A stretch of 64,000 nt of DNA from Sulfurimonas sp. (GTDB lineage Bacteria > Campylobacterota > Campylobacteria > Campylobacterales > Sulfurimonadaceae). The DNA is taken from positions 332,485 to 396,484 of the forward strand of contig NZ_JAPHUF010000007.1 in NCBI RefSeq assembly GCF_026196735.1. The letters run 5' to 3'. The number at the start of each line of letters is the position of its first letter. Within the stretch, counting starts at the first letter, position 1. The notes beneath the pieces are model-generated. The model was given only the letters and a program-made list of their open reading frames with translations. It did no database searches and had not been told where the DNA came from. Positions 22,951 to 34,407 of this stretch are shown piece by piece. A program made the translations under genes and the position numbers.

Positions 22951-23136
22951 TTAACTCATAATATCTACACTATTGCCAACACCGGTTTTTTGTGCCACAT
23001 TTTTTTGCTGTGTGTCTTGAGATTCTTTCTCTATGCCTTCTAATACTTTTAATACTTGCTGTTCTTGAACTTCTGCAGCTTTTTTCATTACATCTACTTG
23101 AGCAGAAACTGAACCAGTGCCAGATGATACATCCAT
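22951..23136 (-). CDS. Small YjfB-like putative motility protein
   Basis: MDVSSGTGSVSAQVDVMKKAAEVQEQQVLKVL pattern. Confidence 0.55.
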   Translation of the reverse strand: MDVSSGTGSVSAQVDVMKKAAEVQEQQVLKVLEGIEKESQDTQQKNVAQKTGVGNSVDIMS

Positions 23137-23220
23137 AACATATCCTTTTTTCTGTATATGGACACATTATAATCCTTGTTTCTTTCAATAAAGATTAAAA
23201 ATTTATGTTAAAATCTTATT

Positions 23221-23895
23221 ATGGATATTAAGAATAAAAAAGCTGTATGCGTCATGAGTGGTGGTATGGACTCAACACTCAGCGCATATATGATGAAAAA
23301 TAGCGGATATGAAATAGTTGCTGTACATTTTAATTATGACCAAAGAACACAGAATAAAGAATTGGAATGTTTTCATAAAATATGTGATACATTGGGTGTG
23401 ATAAATAAATATGTACTAGATTTGGTTTTTTTTAAACAACTAGGTGCTTCAGCATTAACTGACAAAAACATAGAAGTGCCAACGGAGGGTTTAAAAGATG
23501 GTGTACCTCTAACATATGTACCATTTAGAAACGGAATATTCCTTAGTATGGCAGCAGCTATAGCAGAAAAAGAGGGTGCTGAGGCTATTAGTATAGGCGT
23601 AGTCGAAGAAGATAGCAGCGGTTATCCAGATTGCACAGAAGAATACATCAAGAGTATGCAGAGCAGTATAAATCTCGGTACAAAAGATGAAACAAACATA
23701 GAGATAAAAATGCCTTTGGTGCATCTGCAAAAATCTCAGATTGTGCAAAAAGCGTTAGAACTTGAAGTTCCACTCTCTCTTACTTGGAGTTGTTACAAGA
23801 ACGAGGATGAGGCTTGTGGCATGTGTGATAGTTGTCGTTTACGATTAAATGGCTTTAAAATAGCGGGTGTAGATGATCCAATCAACTATAAATGA
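23221..23895 (+). CDS. queC: 7-cyano-7-deazaguanine synthase
   Basis: [40 protein letters not shown]. Confidence 0.95.
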   Translation: MDIKNKKAVCVMSGGMDSTLSAYMMKNSGYEIVAVHFNYDQRTQNKELECFHKICDTLGVINKYVLDLVFFKQLGASALTDKNIEVPTEGLKDGVPLTYVPFRNGIFLSMAAAIAEKEGAEAISIGVVEEDSSGYPDCTEEYIKSMQSSINLGTKDETNIEIKMPLVHLQKSQIVQKALELEVPLSLTWSCYKNEDEACGMCDSCRLRLNGFKIAGVDDPINYK

Positions 23896-24544
23896 GATAA
23901 GTTTTAATAACTTGCAAATTAAGCATATCTGTAAACCAAAGCTAAAAAACAGTTATATAAGTGTTAGTAAAAGTGGCGAGATAACTCTAAAAACATCTAG
24001 GGTCTCAAATAAGTATATACATGAATTGCTTACGCAAAAGGATTTGTGGATAAGAAAACAGCTTCTACATGTCAAACAAAATCCACCGTTTAAGATGAAT
24101 TTAGAAGATGAAGTTTTACTATTTGGAGAGGTTTACAGTGTTGATATTGATGAAGCAAAAGAGCTAAGAGAGTATTTAGCTAAAGTAAAAATACCAAATG
24201 AACGCAATATACTAAAGTGTTATGACATTTTTTATAAATCCTACGCCAATAAATATTTGATTCCAAGGGTTGAGTATTTTTCAAATATTATGAATCTAAA
24301 CTATAGTGAGATAAAATTTAGAAAGATGAAGAGTAGATGGGGTAGCTGCAGTTCAAAAGGTGTAATCACTTTAAATACACAGTTAATAAAAATAGATAAA
24401 GAGCTGATAGACTACATCATAGTCCATGAATTGGCGCATTTAACACACATGAATCATTCAAAAAAGTTTCATAATTTAGTTGAATCATACATTTCAAATC
24501 ACAAAGAGTTAAATCAGAGACTAAAAGCTATTTACCTTCTTTGA
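23873..24544 (+). CDS. YgjP/SprT-like metallopeptidase (DUF45)
   Basis: [31 protein letters not shown]. Confidence 0.92.
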   Translation: MIQSTINEISFNNLQIKHICKPKLKNSYISVSKSGEITLKTSRVSNKYIHELLTQKDLWIRKQLLHVKQNPPFKMNLEDEVLLFGEVYSVDIDEAKELREYLAKVKIPNERNILKCYDIFYKSYANKYLIPRVEYFSNIMNLNYSEIKFRKMKSRWGSCSSKGVITLNTQLIKIDKELIDYIIVHELAHLTHMNHSKKFHNLVESYISNHKELNQRLKAIYLL

Positions 24545-25757
24545 TAAAGTAGTTAAGATGGTATTTGCTTGATGGTGACCACATCATCCAGCCGCTTGTA
24601 TTAACATCTTCTGTTGCTCTTATTTGCTCATTTATCTCAAACTTACGATAAACTTTTTTTCTGTCTGAGTAATCCTTAAAGTATTGAAGCCATGGTCTGA
24701 CTCTTGAAGAATCTATTCTGTCTTTTATATTTTTAATGCTTCTATAAACTACAGCATGCGGGTGTTCAGCGGGGTAATCAAAATAAAATGAACCGCTTGC
24801 AAAACCTGATGGATAAAGCATCGGCGCTAAATAATCAGCGTGAGCAGCCAAAGATGTTACTGTTTGACCAATATTATTGTCATCGTCGCTCCAGCATATG
24901 TTTCCGTAGGTGTCAACAGAGATAAAAACACCATATTTTCTTAGTCTGTTTTGTGCCAAAATTAAAAAATCACTAATAGCTTTTATTCTATTTTTCTGTG
25001 TATTTTCTTTTGAGAATTTAAGTCCACTCCTAGCAGGAAATCTTATATAGTCAAAGTTTATTTCATCAAAGCCGACTTTTGCCGCCTCTTGGGCTATCAT
25101 TATTGTGTATTCATGTGCTCTTTTATCATATGGATCAACCCAAGCCATATCATCATGATTTCTCCAAATGGTTCCATCAGGTTTTTTAATCGCATAATCT
25201 TGGTTGTTTGAGGCTTGAAGTTCATCTTTAAAGGTAACTATTCTAGCTATTGTATAGATGTTTTTTGATTTCATCAACTTCATAAACTTATGTATATCTC
25301 TATTGGTTCTGTCTTTGTGAGCTCCGTAACTATTTGCTTGCTCAAAAGAAGTAAGATATGAAGTTGAGCCATATTCGTTTTTTACATCAACTACAATGGT
25401 ATTGATTTCTGATTTATCAATTATGTTTAAGAGTTCTTTTAGTCTTGGAGAATTGTTGCTGGCACGCCAAAAACTAAGGTATAGGGCTTTTACGGTTAAA
25501 GGTTCTAATTTGGCAACCGTGTTGTTATTTTCAGTATTTATTTTGTATGGTCTATATCCGCAAGCTTTGACATGTAGAGTTGTTTCATTAGAATCAATTG
25601 TAAAAGACCCATTTTCATCACTCTTAACACTGACATGTGAATCACTGATAGTAGCATTGTAAATAGGCTTAGAAGTATTGCCATCAGTAATACTACCGGT
25701 AAAAGAGGCAAAAAGCAAAGTTTGTAAAAGGGCAGTGATAAAAAATATTGGTTTCAA
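24528..25757 (-). CDS. Putative glycoside hydrolase (DUF4015-like) with N-terminal carboxypeptidase-regulatory-like domain
   Basis: VDVKNEYGSTSY, FDEINFDYIRFPARSG, DYLAPMLYPSGF. Confidence 0.8.
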   Translation of the reverse strand: MKPIFFITALLQTLLFASFTGSITDGNTSKPIYNATISDSHVSVKSDENGSFTIDSNETTLHVKACGYRPYKINTENNNTVAKLEPLTVKALYLSFWRASNNSPRLKELLNIIDKSEINTIVVDVKNEYGSTSYLTSFEQANSYGAHKDRTNRDIHKFMKLMKSKNIYTIARIVTFKDELQASNNQDYAIKKPDGTIWRNHDDMAWVDPYDKRAHEYTIMIAQEAAKVGFDEINFDYIRFPARSGLKFSKENTQKNRIKAISDFLILAQNRLRKYGVFISVDTYGNICWSDDDNNIGQTVTSLAAHADYLAPMLYPSGFASGSFYFDYPAEHPHAVVYRSIKNIKDRIDSSRVRPWLQYFKDYSDRKKVYRKFEINEQIRATEDVNTSGWMMWSPSSKYHLNYFIKEGK

Positions 25758-25806
25758 AAAAATCTCGCTATATTAAAGTATAAATGTGATTATACTTACT
25801 AATCTG

Positions 25807-26979
25807 TTATCTCTCATTTAAAAAATATCTTAAACTAGCATCACTCCACTCTTTAGATAGGCTCAAGTGCTTGTCAATTGAGTTAAAAACCTTTTCAAAA
25901 TCCTTATTTTTGGTGCTTAAATCAGAAATAACTTCTTTTAATGCTTTTTTACCGGCTTCTATTACATCTTTTGGAAACTGCTGTATAGATATATCCAGCT
26001 CTTTTAATTTTTTAAGCGCATGAATATTTTGGGCATGAAATTCATAAGTCATATTTGAGTTCATTTCACTTGATGCAACTTCAATCATGGACTGATGCTC
26101 AAAAGCTAGTTTATTCCAAAACTGCTTATTAAAGGTGAGTTCAAGTATTGAACCTGGCTCATGCCATCCGGAATAATAGTAGGGTGCAACCTTATAAAAG
26201 CCCATCTTGATATCAAGTGCAGGACCAACCCATTCTGTGGCATCTATAACTCCACGCTCCAGAGATGTATAAATTTCTCCAGCTGGTAGAAGTATGGGGT
26301 TTACACCCATTTTTGACAAGACCTCGCCTCCTAAACCGGGAACACGCATTTTGAGACCTTGCATATCATCAATCGATCCAATTGGTTTTCTAAACCATCC
26401 ACCCATTTGTATGTTAGTATTTCCGCCCATAAAAGGATGAAGATTATACTTAGCGTACTGCTCGCGCCAAAGTTCTAAGCCACCGCCAAAAAGCATCCAC
26501 GAATTAATCTCTTCAGAAGTAAATCCAAAAGGGATACCGCTGTAAAGCGAAAATGCTGAGTTTTTGCCTTTCCAGTAGTACGGTCCGGAGTGAAAAGCAT
26601 CTATCTGACCGCTAGAACATGCATCAAAAACAGCCAAAGCCGGGACTAGTACATTTTTTGGATATAGTTTTATTTCCAAAGAACCGCCACTTACATCTTT
26701 TACTCTTTGAGCAAATTTTTCAACACCCGTACCCATAATAGGAAAATGCGCAGGCCAGCTTGTAGCAAGCTTTATAACAATTTTTTTATTTTTGTTTATG
26801 TTCACTCTTTTTTTATACCCCAGGGCACCCTCTCTGGCTTCGCCATTCACCTCGTTATCATCTTTTTTTTGTGGGTGTTTAGAGTAGTCTATTGCTTGAC
26901 GATTACTATCGTTGCATCCACTAAGAGCAAGTGCTGCAGAAGCTGTCGTCGCGGTCGTTAAAAAGTCTCTACGGTTCAT
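25807..26979 (-). CDS. TRAP-type substrate-binding protein (DctP family) with Tat/lipoprotein leader
   Basis: MNRRDFLTTATTASAALALSGC; WPAHFPIMGTGVEKFAQRV, DATEWVGPALDIKMGF. Confidence 0.88.
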   Translation of the reverse strand: MNRRDFLTTATTASAALALSGCNDSNRQAIDYSKHPQKKDDNEVNGEAREGALGYKKRVNINKNKKIVIKLATSWPAHFPIMGTGVEKFAQRVKDVSGGSLEIKLYPKNVLVPALAVFDACSSGQIDAFHSGPYYWKGKNSAFSLYSGIPFGFTSEEINSWMLFGGGLELWREQYAKYNLHPFMGGNTNIQMGGWFRKPIGSIDDMQGLKMRVPGLGGEVLSKMGVNPILLPAGEIYTSLERGVIDATEWVGPALDIKMGFYKVAPYYYSGWHEPGSILELTFNKQFWNKLAFEHQSMIEVASSEMNSNMTYEFHAQNIHALKKLKELDISIQQFPKDVIEAGKKALKEVISDLSTKNKDFEKVFNSIDKHLSLSKEWSDASLRYFLNER

Positions 26980-27098
26980 ATTTTAGTAATACCTTAAAAA
27001 TTTCAAGTTCTTGTATTGTATCTAAAAAATATTATAGACTTAAAGTATAATCTCAAGAAAATATCGCATAATTAAAAAGTACTAAGGAACTACCATAC

Positions 27099-27782
27099 AT
27101 GAACATTATATTAAAAACATTTCTATCAATAACTTTTATCTCTACTCTGCTTAGTGCGAGTGAACTAAGCAGTGAAAACATAATCCAAAAGATGATAGTG
27201 GCATACGGTGGAGAAAACAATCTTGAAAAACTAGCTTCTTATGAGCAAACATGGGATATTGAAGCTAAGACAACAAACAAAAACGGTACTGATAATCGTA
27301 AGGTGATGATGCCTGATTTTCTAAGTACAGAGCTTATATATCCACATAAAACAGAGATAAGGATTCTGGCTAAAGATAGTGCTACAAAACAGTTTGGCAA
27401 TAGAAAAATCCAAGCACAAGGCCCTATGTTGGATGCTATGAAACTGCAACTTATGAGACTGTTTAATCCTTTGGTTTTAAAAAATAAATTAAAAGATATA
27501 ACACTACATGTAAAAGAAAACAGTTATCTGATTTCATTGAAAAATAACACCATAACAGCAGAGTATTTTGTCTCAAAAAATAATTTTTTAGTTGAAAAAG
27601 TTATCGGACGACTAAAAATGGGTTCACACAAGATGGAATTCTTAACAATATATGAAGACTACAAATCAGTCGACGGTGTCCTTGTGCACCATAAAGAGAT
27701 AAAATATGCAGGTAGTGTAAATACAGCAATAATGAGACTTAAAGATATGAAATTTATACAGATAGAAGAAAATAGTATATAG
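27099..27782 (+). CDS. Exported hypothetical protein (LolA-like fold possible)
   Basis: Signal peptide; MVAYGGENNLEKL. Confidence 0.55.
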   Translation: MNIILKTFLSITFISTLLSASELSSENIIQKMIVAYGGENNLEKLASYEQTWDIEAKTTNKNGTDNRKVMMPDFLSTELIYPHKTEIRILAKDSATKQFGNRKIQAQGPMLDAMKLQLMRLFNPLVLKNKLKDITLHVKENSYLISLKNNTITAEYFVSKNNFLVEKVIGRLKMGSHKMEFLTIYEDYKSVDGVLVHHKEIKYAGSVNTAIMRLKDMKFIQIEENSI

Positions 27783-27783
27783 T

Positions 27784-28779
27784 TTAAAAGTCTAAAGTTA
27801 ACTGTGTTTGATTAATTATTGGTCTGTTTAAGATAGATTTATCTACACCGACAATAAGTGCAAAGTGAAAATTATTATTTTTTAGTATACCCATTATATC
27901 TTCTTGATTGTTGTAGATAAAAATATTCTCTGCTTTATCATATTTACATGTATGAGGAATAATATATACTATTGTAGCCCAATTCGCATTTTTTTGTAAA
28001 AACTTTATTTCTGCATCAATCATATCGCTATTTTTCTCAAATATAAGTACTCTATCGCTTGTACCAAAATCTTTTGGTTCAAAATTTTTATTTGTAAAAA
28101 CAGCTTCAAAATGTTCTATAGGCGTAAATTTTCTAAGTCTATAGTTTATTTTTAGGCTTGTGTATAGATGCAGCAGTTCTTCTAAGTAAGGCATGAAAAA
28201 CGGAGAGATAAGTTGTCTCTCGTAAAATACATTATCATATATGAAAGATGTCTCAAAGAGAGTCTGCTCCATGATTTCTATTGGTTTATAAATAGCATTA
28301 GGAATTGTTTTTACAGTTGCAAATATATTTTTATCATTTAGAGCAGGGCAGAAAAGTATGGTTGTTCTATCCTCTATGTTCCAAAGTGATTTAAAAATAG
28401 ACCTTGTATCACCGCTAAGCGTAAGAAAATTTGTTTGAGTTATGACCTGCAGAGATAGTTTGAGAATTATTTCATTGCACTCGTAAGCTACTACCTCTTT
28501 TTCAATCATTTTAAAGCGCAGGAACCTTGTTAAAGCATTGTCAATACTCTCAACTTTTATCCAAGCAATCTCAGTGTCACTTATTTGTGTTGGTTTATCA
28601 AAAACAACACCGTATGCACCATTTAACACTGCTAATTCAATATCTTTCTCATCGTAAGCAAAAAAGAGATCACCCCTTTTTACTTTTTTTGCTTCAAAAG
28701 TTATATTTTCAAAAGTGTTTACGCATGGCTCATTTACAAGTGTTGCATGCGTAAGTGCTAGAAAATTTTCTAGTCTCAT
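27784..28779 (-). CDS. Protein with MurF-like N-terminal region
   Basis: ITFEAKKVKRGDLFFAYDEKDIELAVLNGAYGVVFDKP resembles Mur ligase N-terminal domain; no Mur ATP-binding motif recognised. Confidence 0.5.
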   Translation of the reverse strand: MRLENFLALTHATLVNEPCVNTFENITFEAKKVKRGDLFFAYDEKDIELAVLNGAYGVVFDKPTQISDTEIAWIKVESIDNALTRFLRFKMIEKEVVAYECNEIILKLSLQVITQTNFLTLSGDTRSIFKSLWNIEDRTTILFCPALNDKNIFATVKTIPNAIYKPIEIMEQTLFETSFIYDNVFYERQLISPFFMPYLEELLHLYTSLKINYRLRKFTPIEHFEAVFTNKNFEPKDFGTSDRVLIFEKNSDMIDAEIKFLQKNANWATIVYIIPHTCKYDKAENIFIYNNQEDIMGILKNNNFHFALIVGVDKSILNRPIINQTQLTLDF

Positions 28780-30722
28780 CCAATAGGTGTACCGACTTTT
28801 TTAGGTTTTTCCGGCCTAATCAAGCATAAGCCGTCTTCATCTTTTGCAGCTAGTAGCATACCCTCAGACATCATTCCCATGAGTTTAGCAGGCTTTAAGT
28901 TAGCAACAACACATACTTGTGTACCTATTAGCGACTCTGCTGAATAGAATTCTTTTATTCCAGCTACAACTTGTCTGTTGGAATTTTCACCCAAATCAAC
29001 TTGTAATTTTAGAAGTTTTTTACTTTTAGGAACTTCCTCTGCTTCTACAACAACACCGACTTTTAGAGATGTTTCAAAAAATTGACCGATTTCTATAAGA
29101 TTATCTTCTTCTTTTTTCTCTTTTTTAGCTGCTAATTCTTCTTTCATCTCATCGTTTGGATTATCATCAGGCATAGCTTTTGGCGCTTCTTCCATCAATG
29201 GCTCTTCAACGCGAGGGAAAAGAGGCGGAACTTTTTTAATATTAAATAATTTCAATAGTTTTTTATCTACAACAAGCTCTTTATAGCTAGTATTATCTAT
29301 AGAAAAATTAAGTGCGTCAGCAATTATGTTTGTTGTTTTAGGCATTACTGGGCTGAGCATGACAGATGCCTTAGCAAGTATATTTGCAACAAGGGCAACT
29401 GTAGCTAAAGCTTCATCTTTTTTATCCTCTTTTATCTTAACCCATGGCGCATGTTCTTCAATGGCTTTGTTGCCTATAGAAAACAACTTCCATAACTCTT
29501 CAAGATATCTGTGTGTCTGAAGATTTTCCATAAGAGCATCAAGGTTATCAAGTATCTCGTTCATGTCGTTGAGTTCTTTTGTGTGATATTTCTCTACATC
29601 TACACTATTTATCTCAAAATCAGAGTATTTACCGCTCATACCGATGATACGGTTAAGTAGGTTACCAAGGTCGTTGCTAAGCTCTGAGTTGATTCTGTCG
29701 ATGAATGCTCTTTGAGAAAAATCACCATCTTGACCAAATGGAACTTCTCTAAGCATGAAGTATCTTAGGTTTTCTACGCCATAAGCATCTGCAACTTCTT
29801 TTGGTGAGACAACATTACCTTTTGATTTGGACATTTTTTCGCCATCTCTTGTCCACCAACCGTGTGCGCCGATATGTTTTGGAAGAGGAAGATCAAGACT
29901 CATCAAAAATGCAGGCCAGTAAATAGCATGAAATCTAAGGATATCTTTACCAACAAATTGAGTTGAAGCTGGCCAGTAGTTCATCAGAGCATCGTCTTTG
30001 CCGTATCCAAGAGCAGTTATGTAGTTTAAAAGAGCATCAAGCCAAACATACATAACATGCTTGTCATCATTGAAAGATTTTGGCATCTTCACACCCCACG
30101 AGAAAGATGTGCGGGTAACAGAAAGGTCACGAAGACCTCCTTTTACAAAGTTTATAACTTCATTGCCACGAGAACGAGGTAAAATAAAATCAGGATTATC
30201 TTCATAATGTTTTAGCAGTCTGTCTTCATATTTTGAAAGTTTAAAGAAGTAGCTTTCTTCTTTTACGATGTTTGTTGTTCTTCCGCAGTCAGGACAAAAC
30301 TCACCATCAGTAAGCTGAGTTTCCGGAAAAAAAGTTTCACAGCTTATGCAGTAGTTTCCCTCATAAAAACCTTTGTATATATCACCTTTTGCATACATTA
30401 CTTTAAAAGCTTTTTGCACACCTATTTTGTGGTTTTCATCAGTTGTTTTTATAAACTTATCATAAGCTATTTCAAATTCATCCCAAAGATTTTTAAAAGT
30501 AGCACTCATCTCATCTGTAAATTCTTGAATAGATTTACCGCTTTTTTTTGCCGACTCTTCAATCTTTTCACCATGTTCGTCGGTACCGGTTAAAAAGTAA
30601 GTATCATGACCTTTTAATTTCTCATATCTAGCTATAGTATCAGCTATAAAAGTTGTGTACGCGTGTCCTATGTGAGCTTCGCCATTAACATAGTATATAG
30701 GGGTTGTTATATATTTACTCAA
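28776..30722 (-). CDS. metG: Methionyl-tRNA synthetase with C-terminal tRNA-binding domain
   Basis: YYVNGEAHIGHAYTT, GEKMSKSKGNVV, C-terminal VDLGENSNRQVVAGIKEFY. Confidence 0.97.
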   Translation of the reverse strand: MSKYITTPIYYVNGEAHIGHAYTTFIADTIARYEKLKGHDTYFLTGTDEHGEKIEESAKKSGKSIQEFTDEMSATFKNLWDEFEIAYDKFIKTTDENHKIGVQKAFKVMYAKGDIYKGFYEGNYCISCETFFPETQLTDGEFCPDCGRTTNIVKEESYFFKLSKYEDRLLKHYEDNPDFILPRSRGNEVINFVKGGLRDLSVTRTSFSWGVKMPKSFNDDKHVMYVWLDALLNYITALGYGKDDALMNYWPASTQFVGKDILRFHAIYWPAFLMSLDLPLPKHIGAHGWWTRDGEKMSKSKGNVVSPKEVADAYGVENLRYFMLREVPFGQDGDFSQRAFIDRINSELSNDLGNLLNRIIGMSGKYSDFEINSVDVEKYHTKELNDMNEILDNLDALMENLQTHRYLEELWKLFSIGNKAIEEHAPWVKIKEDKKDEALATVALVANILAKASVMLSPVMPKTTNIIADALNFSIDNTSYKELVVDKKLLKLFNIKKVPPLFPRVEEPLMEEAPKAMPDDNPNDEMKEELAAKKEKKEEDNLIEIGQFFETSLKVGVVVEAEEVPKSKKLLKLQVDLGENSNRQVVAGIKEFYSAESLIGTQVCVVANLKPAKLMGMMSEGMLLAAKDEDGLCLIRPEKPKKVGTPIG

Positions 30723-30733
30723 TTTTTGTCCTT

Positions 30734-30940
30734 TTAAAATTCAAATCCACCAGTGTCGCCCTTGGACATACTGTTGTAAACAGACTTAACATAATCAGTC
30801 CGCAGTTCACAACTCAAATAGTGTTCACAACTACTGCAACTATTTAAGTTTTTGTCTATTTGACAGTTTTTAACTTTAACTATCATCTCCTCTAGATGCA
30901 GCTCAAACTTATCTAATTCATGACTACTTGTTACTTGCAT
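30734..30940 (-). CDS. Small Cys-containing hypothetical protein
   Basis: [36 protein letters not shown]. Confidence 0.6.
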   Translation of the reverse strand: MQVTSSHELDKFELHLEEMIVKVKNCQIDKNLNSCSSCEHYLSCELRTDYVKSVYNSMSKGDTGGFEF

Positions 30941-31766
30941 AAACTTCTTTTACTCTTGCTATTTCGTATTTAGAACCGAAGAAACAAGGAGATGTATCGT
31001 GTATATGAGCATAATCAATTGTCATCAAATCATTTTGACCGTCGATAGCTCCTCCTCCTGCAGTTTTGAATATAAATGCGAAAGGAAATACTTCAAATAA
31101 CTTACGAAGTTTACCTTCTGGCTTGTCAGATGTACCAGGATAACTAAATAGTCCACCACCTTTAAGAAGAATTTGGTGTAAATCAGGAACCATTCCTCCG
31201 GAATATCTTAAGCGATAACCCTCAGCAAAGAAACTATCTACCATCTCTTTATGGTATGGCTCCCAGTTTTGCTGAGTTCCTCCAGGTGCATTTAGTTTGC
31301 CTTTTTCATTCAAACGAATCTCTTTAGTAAATTCCCAATTTTCACCTTGAAGTAAATGAAGTTTTGCTTTATTATGGGCAAATACCATCTCAACGCGAGG
31401 ACCAAAAACAACATAACATGAAGCAACCATATTTTTTGCACCAAATGCATTTTCGTATATTCCAAAGATAGAACCGACACTTAAGTTTACATCTACTAAA
31501 GATGAGCCGTCAAGTGGGTCGTAAGCAATAAAATATTTGCCATCTTTGTTCATTAGCATCTCTTTTTCTTTCTCTTCACTTGCAATTGTGTGTATAGAAG
31601 CTACACTAGAGAATTCCTCTTCAATTATCATGTCACATTTGATGTCAAGCTGTAACTGTGTCTCCCCAGAGCTGTTTTCTTGCTGTGAGTAACCGATATC
31701 TTTTACATCTATAGCATCTTTAATTCTTATTGCGCTTTTTTGAATTGCATCAAATATGTCAGTCAT
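30924..31766 (-). CDS. fbp: Fructose-1,6-bisphosphatase class I
   Basis: [50 protein letters not shown]. Confidence 0.95.
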   Translation of the reverse strand: MTDIFDAIQKSAIRIKDAIDVKDIGYSQQENSSGETQLQLDIKCDMIIEEEFSSVASIHTIASEEKEKEMLMNKDGKYFIAYDPLDGSSLVDVNLSVGSIFGIYENAFGAKNMVASCYVVFGPRVEMVFAHNKAKLHLLQGENWEFTKEIRLNEKGKLNAPGGTQQNWEPYHKEMVDSFFAEGYRLRYSGGMVPDLHQILLKGGGLFSYPGTSDKPEGKLRKLFEVFPFAFIFKTAGGGAIDGQNDLMTIDYAHIHDTSPCFFGSKYEIARVKEVYASNK

Positions 31767-31770
31767 CTAT

Positions 31771-32274
31771 TTATATTTCCTTCGCATTTTTAAATATCCA
31801 AGATATTACATCTTCGCAGTTGTTTATGTCTAAAATATCGACACCACTTGGTATATCGTACTCTTTTAAATCTAGACTATCATCTGTTGCAAGTGCATTC
31901 ATATATGGAAAATAATCACTATCAATAAATTCTCTAAAGATACTTATTCTAGGCAGCGGCAGGTTTTTAAGCCCTTCAACTAAAAGAATATCAAATTTAT
32001 CAAAAAGTCTTACCATCTCATCAAGCTCTTTTTGTCTATTTGAAAAATAAGTTGTACGATTAGGGGAGGTTACTATAACCTCTGCTCCGGTATCTGAAAA
32101 CTTATAACTATCTTTTCCCTCAACATCAAAACGAGCCTTATCTTTAGGATCATGTTTGATTATGGCTACTTCTTTGCCATAATCATGAATGAGTTTTCTA
32201 GCTACTTTTAATATAAGTGTTGTTTTACCGCTGTTTGATGGACCGGTAAATGCGACGGCTAATCTTTTGCTCAA
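31771..32274 (-). CDS. mobB: Molybdopterin-guanine dinucleotide biosynthesis protein B
   Basis: FTGPSNSGKTTLILKV, IIKHDPKDKARFDVEGKDSYKFSDTGAEV, LVEGLK. Confidence 0.9.
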   Translation of the reverse strand: MSKRLAVAFTGPSNSGKTTLILKVARKLIHDYGKEVAIIKHDPKDKARFDVEGKDSYKFSDTGAEVIVTSPNRTTYFSNRQKELDEMVRLFDKFDILLVEGLKNLPLPRISIFREFIDSDYFPYMNALATDDSLDLKEYDIPSGVDILDINNCEDVISWIFKNAKEI

Positions 32275-32371
32275 GTTATATCTTTTATTTAAAATTTAAG
32301 TGATTATACAAAATACTCGTTAAAAGCTTGTTTAATAAGATATAATTCTATCATTATTTACAGGAATTAAA

Positions 32372-32839
32372 ATGAAATCTTTTTTAATACTATCTATTTT
32401 CTTATTGCTTTTTACCGGTTGTTCAAGTAAAAATGCCTTTGATCAGTTTGATATGGACGAGAAACAAGAACTAACTGTATCAAATTTACAAAGTACTAAG
32501 CTTGTGAGTAAAGACGGTGATGTAACCGGCATCGTATCGGTGGTTTATTTAAATGAAGTCTATCCATATTATTTTAGTGGCAAAGAATACTTTTTTGTGT
32601 ACATGTATCTTAAAGACTCTAAAAATACAGAGTTAAGTATGACAATGAACGGTGAGGCGCCTCTTAAGTTGAAAAAACTATCAAAAATTAATAATTTCAC
32701 TCATTTAGTAGATGTTAAAAGCGATTGGAATAAGTATTATTTAGCTACATTTGCCAATAGCGGCGATGATATCAACCTCGTTTTCGAAAGCGATCAGTCT
32801 TCTTCGGTTGTGTTAAAGTATCAAAAAGATCTAGAATAG
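32372..32839 (+). CDS. Hypothetical lipoprotein
   Basis: Lipobox LLFTGCSS. Confidence 0.65.
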   Translation: MKSFLILSIFLLLFTGCSSKNAFDQFDMDEKQELTVSNLQSTKLVSKDGDVTGIVSVVYLNEVYPYYFSGKEYFFVYMYLKDSKNTELSMTMNGEAPLKLKKLSKINNFTHLVDVKSDWNKYYLATFANSGDDINLVFESDQSSSVVLKYQKDLE

Positions 32840-34394
32840 AAACTTTCTCTCCTAAAACTTCTTTATACATTACATAGTTAGCTAAGACTTTCTTTCCATA
32901 CTCTCTGCTTTCTGCGTTGGTCATCATTTCCATACTTAAAAAAGGTTCGTATTTTCCTTCTTTAAACTTGTCTTTGCGTAAAAACTTCTTTAAAAAACCC
33001 AAACCTCCATTATATGCATAAGCTATAAAAAGAGGGTGATATAGTGATTTTTTCATCCATTTTAAATGTGCTTTTGAGTATCTGATGTTATTTTTTGGAA
33101 TAAACATGTCATCATAACGGGTTATTGGCTCATCAATAGTTTTGCTAATATGGTCTGTTACAAAAGGCATTATTTGCATAAGTCCTAAGGCATAAGAGTG
33201 AGATAATGCGGATGGTATCATATTGCTTTCTTGTCTCATAATCGCATATACTAAAGCTCTGTCATCGAGGCTTAAGTCTTCGAGATGCTCATCGTACGGC
33301 ATTACATAGCCATGTATATTATATTTATACGCTTTTTGAATTATCAAAGATCTTACAGGCAACATGTCTTTTTGTTTATACTCTTGGGCAAGGTCAAAAA
33401 GGTCGTCCGTTTGTGTGGTTTTTATCTCTTTTAATATTTCATTCCAATGAAAAGGGTCAAGCAAGTTTTTGTTTGAAGTATTTTTATTGGTTTGAAGGCC
33501 GGTAAAGTAGTTGTCAACTCTCTTATCCATTTTGTCATGGGCATATAAAGAGTATATATTGATATCTTTGCTTTTTAGCAACTTGTCTAAATACTCTTGT
33601 TCTTTTGTTATAAAATATATCCAAAAATTATTTTTATCAATATTTTTTTGATACTTAGCCTTTGAGGCAGATAACTTGAAAAATTTTACGGCACTAGCTT
33701 CGTCGGAGTGTCTTAAATGGTTTAGAGCAAGATAAAATGTGGCTTGAGAATTTAGACTTTTACCACTCATTTTTAAAAGTGATTTTTGTAGTTTATTGAA
33801 TTTATCATTATTTACCATAGTCTTAATAAAGTAAGAAATTTTTCTTGACTCGGCTAGTGAGTCGATAAACTCTTTATCAAATTCTATATTTAAGTGCTTG
33901 CTGCGATATTTGTAACCTGTGTTTGTCAGCAGTGTCAATATTGTGTCCGCATCGTAAGTTTTATAAGCATTTTTCGAATGATTTTCATTTAGTATTTTCA
34001 ATATATTTATTTTTGATTCAGATTTTAATCTTTTTGCTAATTTTTCTCTTTGAGCGTTTGAAAGCTTGGTCGCTTTATAGGGAGTAAAGGCAAGCTCTAG
34101 GCACTCTTGGTCTTTGATAGATAAAAGGTTTTGTTCTTTTTTGCAAGAGAGCTTATATTTTACATGTTTATTTTTAGTTTTTTTTGCATAAGCATAAAAA
34201 AGTCTATTGTTTTTATTGTTATAGACCTGTTCGTAGGCTTTGTCTGCTTCGTCTGGAGTTATATTTTGTTTTAAAAATTGCCAAATCATAAAGTCTTTAG
34301 CACGACAAGGAGGCTTTGAGTTAATGTCTTCAAGACTTATCTTCGCATATCCGCTAACAAATAAAAGCGAAGATATAAGAAGATATTTAATCAT
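32772..34394 (-). CDS. slt: Soluble lytic murein transglycosylase
   Basis: MRQESNMIPSALSHSYALGLMQIMP, AYAYNGGLGFLKKF. Confidence 0.9.
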   Translation of the reverse strand: MIKYLLISSLLFVSGYAKISLEDINSKPPCRAKDFMIWQFLKQNITPDEADKAYEQVYNNKNNRLFYAYAKKTKNKHVKYKLSCKKEQNLLSIKDQECLELAFTPYKATKLSNAQREKLAKRLKSESKINILKILNENHSKNAYKTYDADTILTLLTNTGYKYRSKHLNIEFDKEFIDSLAESRKISYFIKTMVNNDKFNKLQKSLLKMSGKSLNSQATFYLALNHLRHSDEASAVKFFKLSASKAKYQKNIDKNNFWIYFITKEQEYLDKLLKSKDINIYSLYAHDKMDKRVDNYFTGLQTNKNTSNKNLLDPFHWNEILKEIKTTQTDDLFDLAQEYKQKDMLPVRSLIIQKAYKYNIHGYVMPYDEHLEDLSLDDRALVYAIMRQESNMIPSALSHSYALGLMQIMPFVTDHISKTIDEPITRYDDMFIPKNNIRYSKAHLKWMKKSLYHPLFIAYAYNGGLGFLKKFLRKDKFKEGKYEPFLSMEMMTNAESREYGKKVLANYVMYKEVLGEKVSILDLFDTLTQPKKTDRFRKRG

Positions 34395-34407
34395 ATCATG
34401 TTACTTT

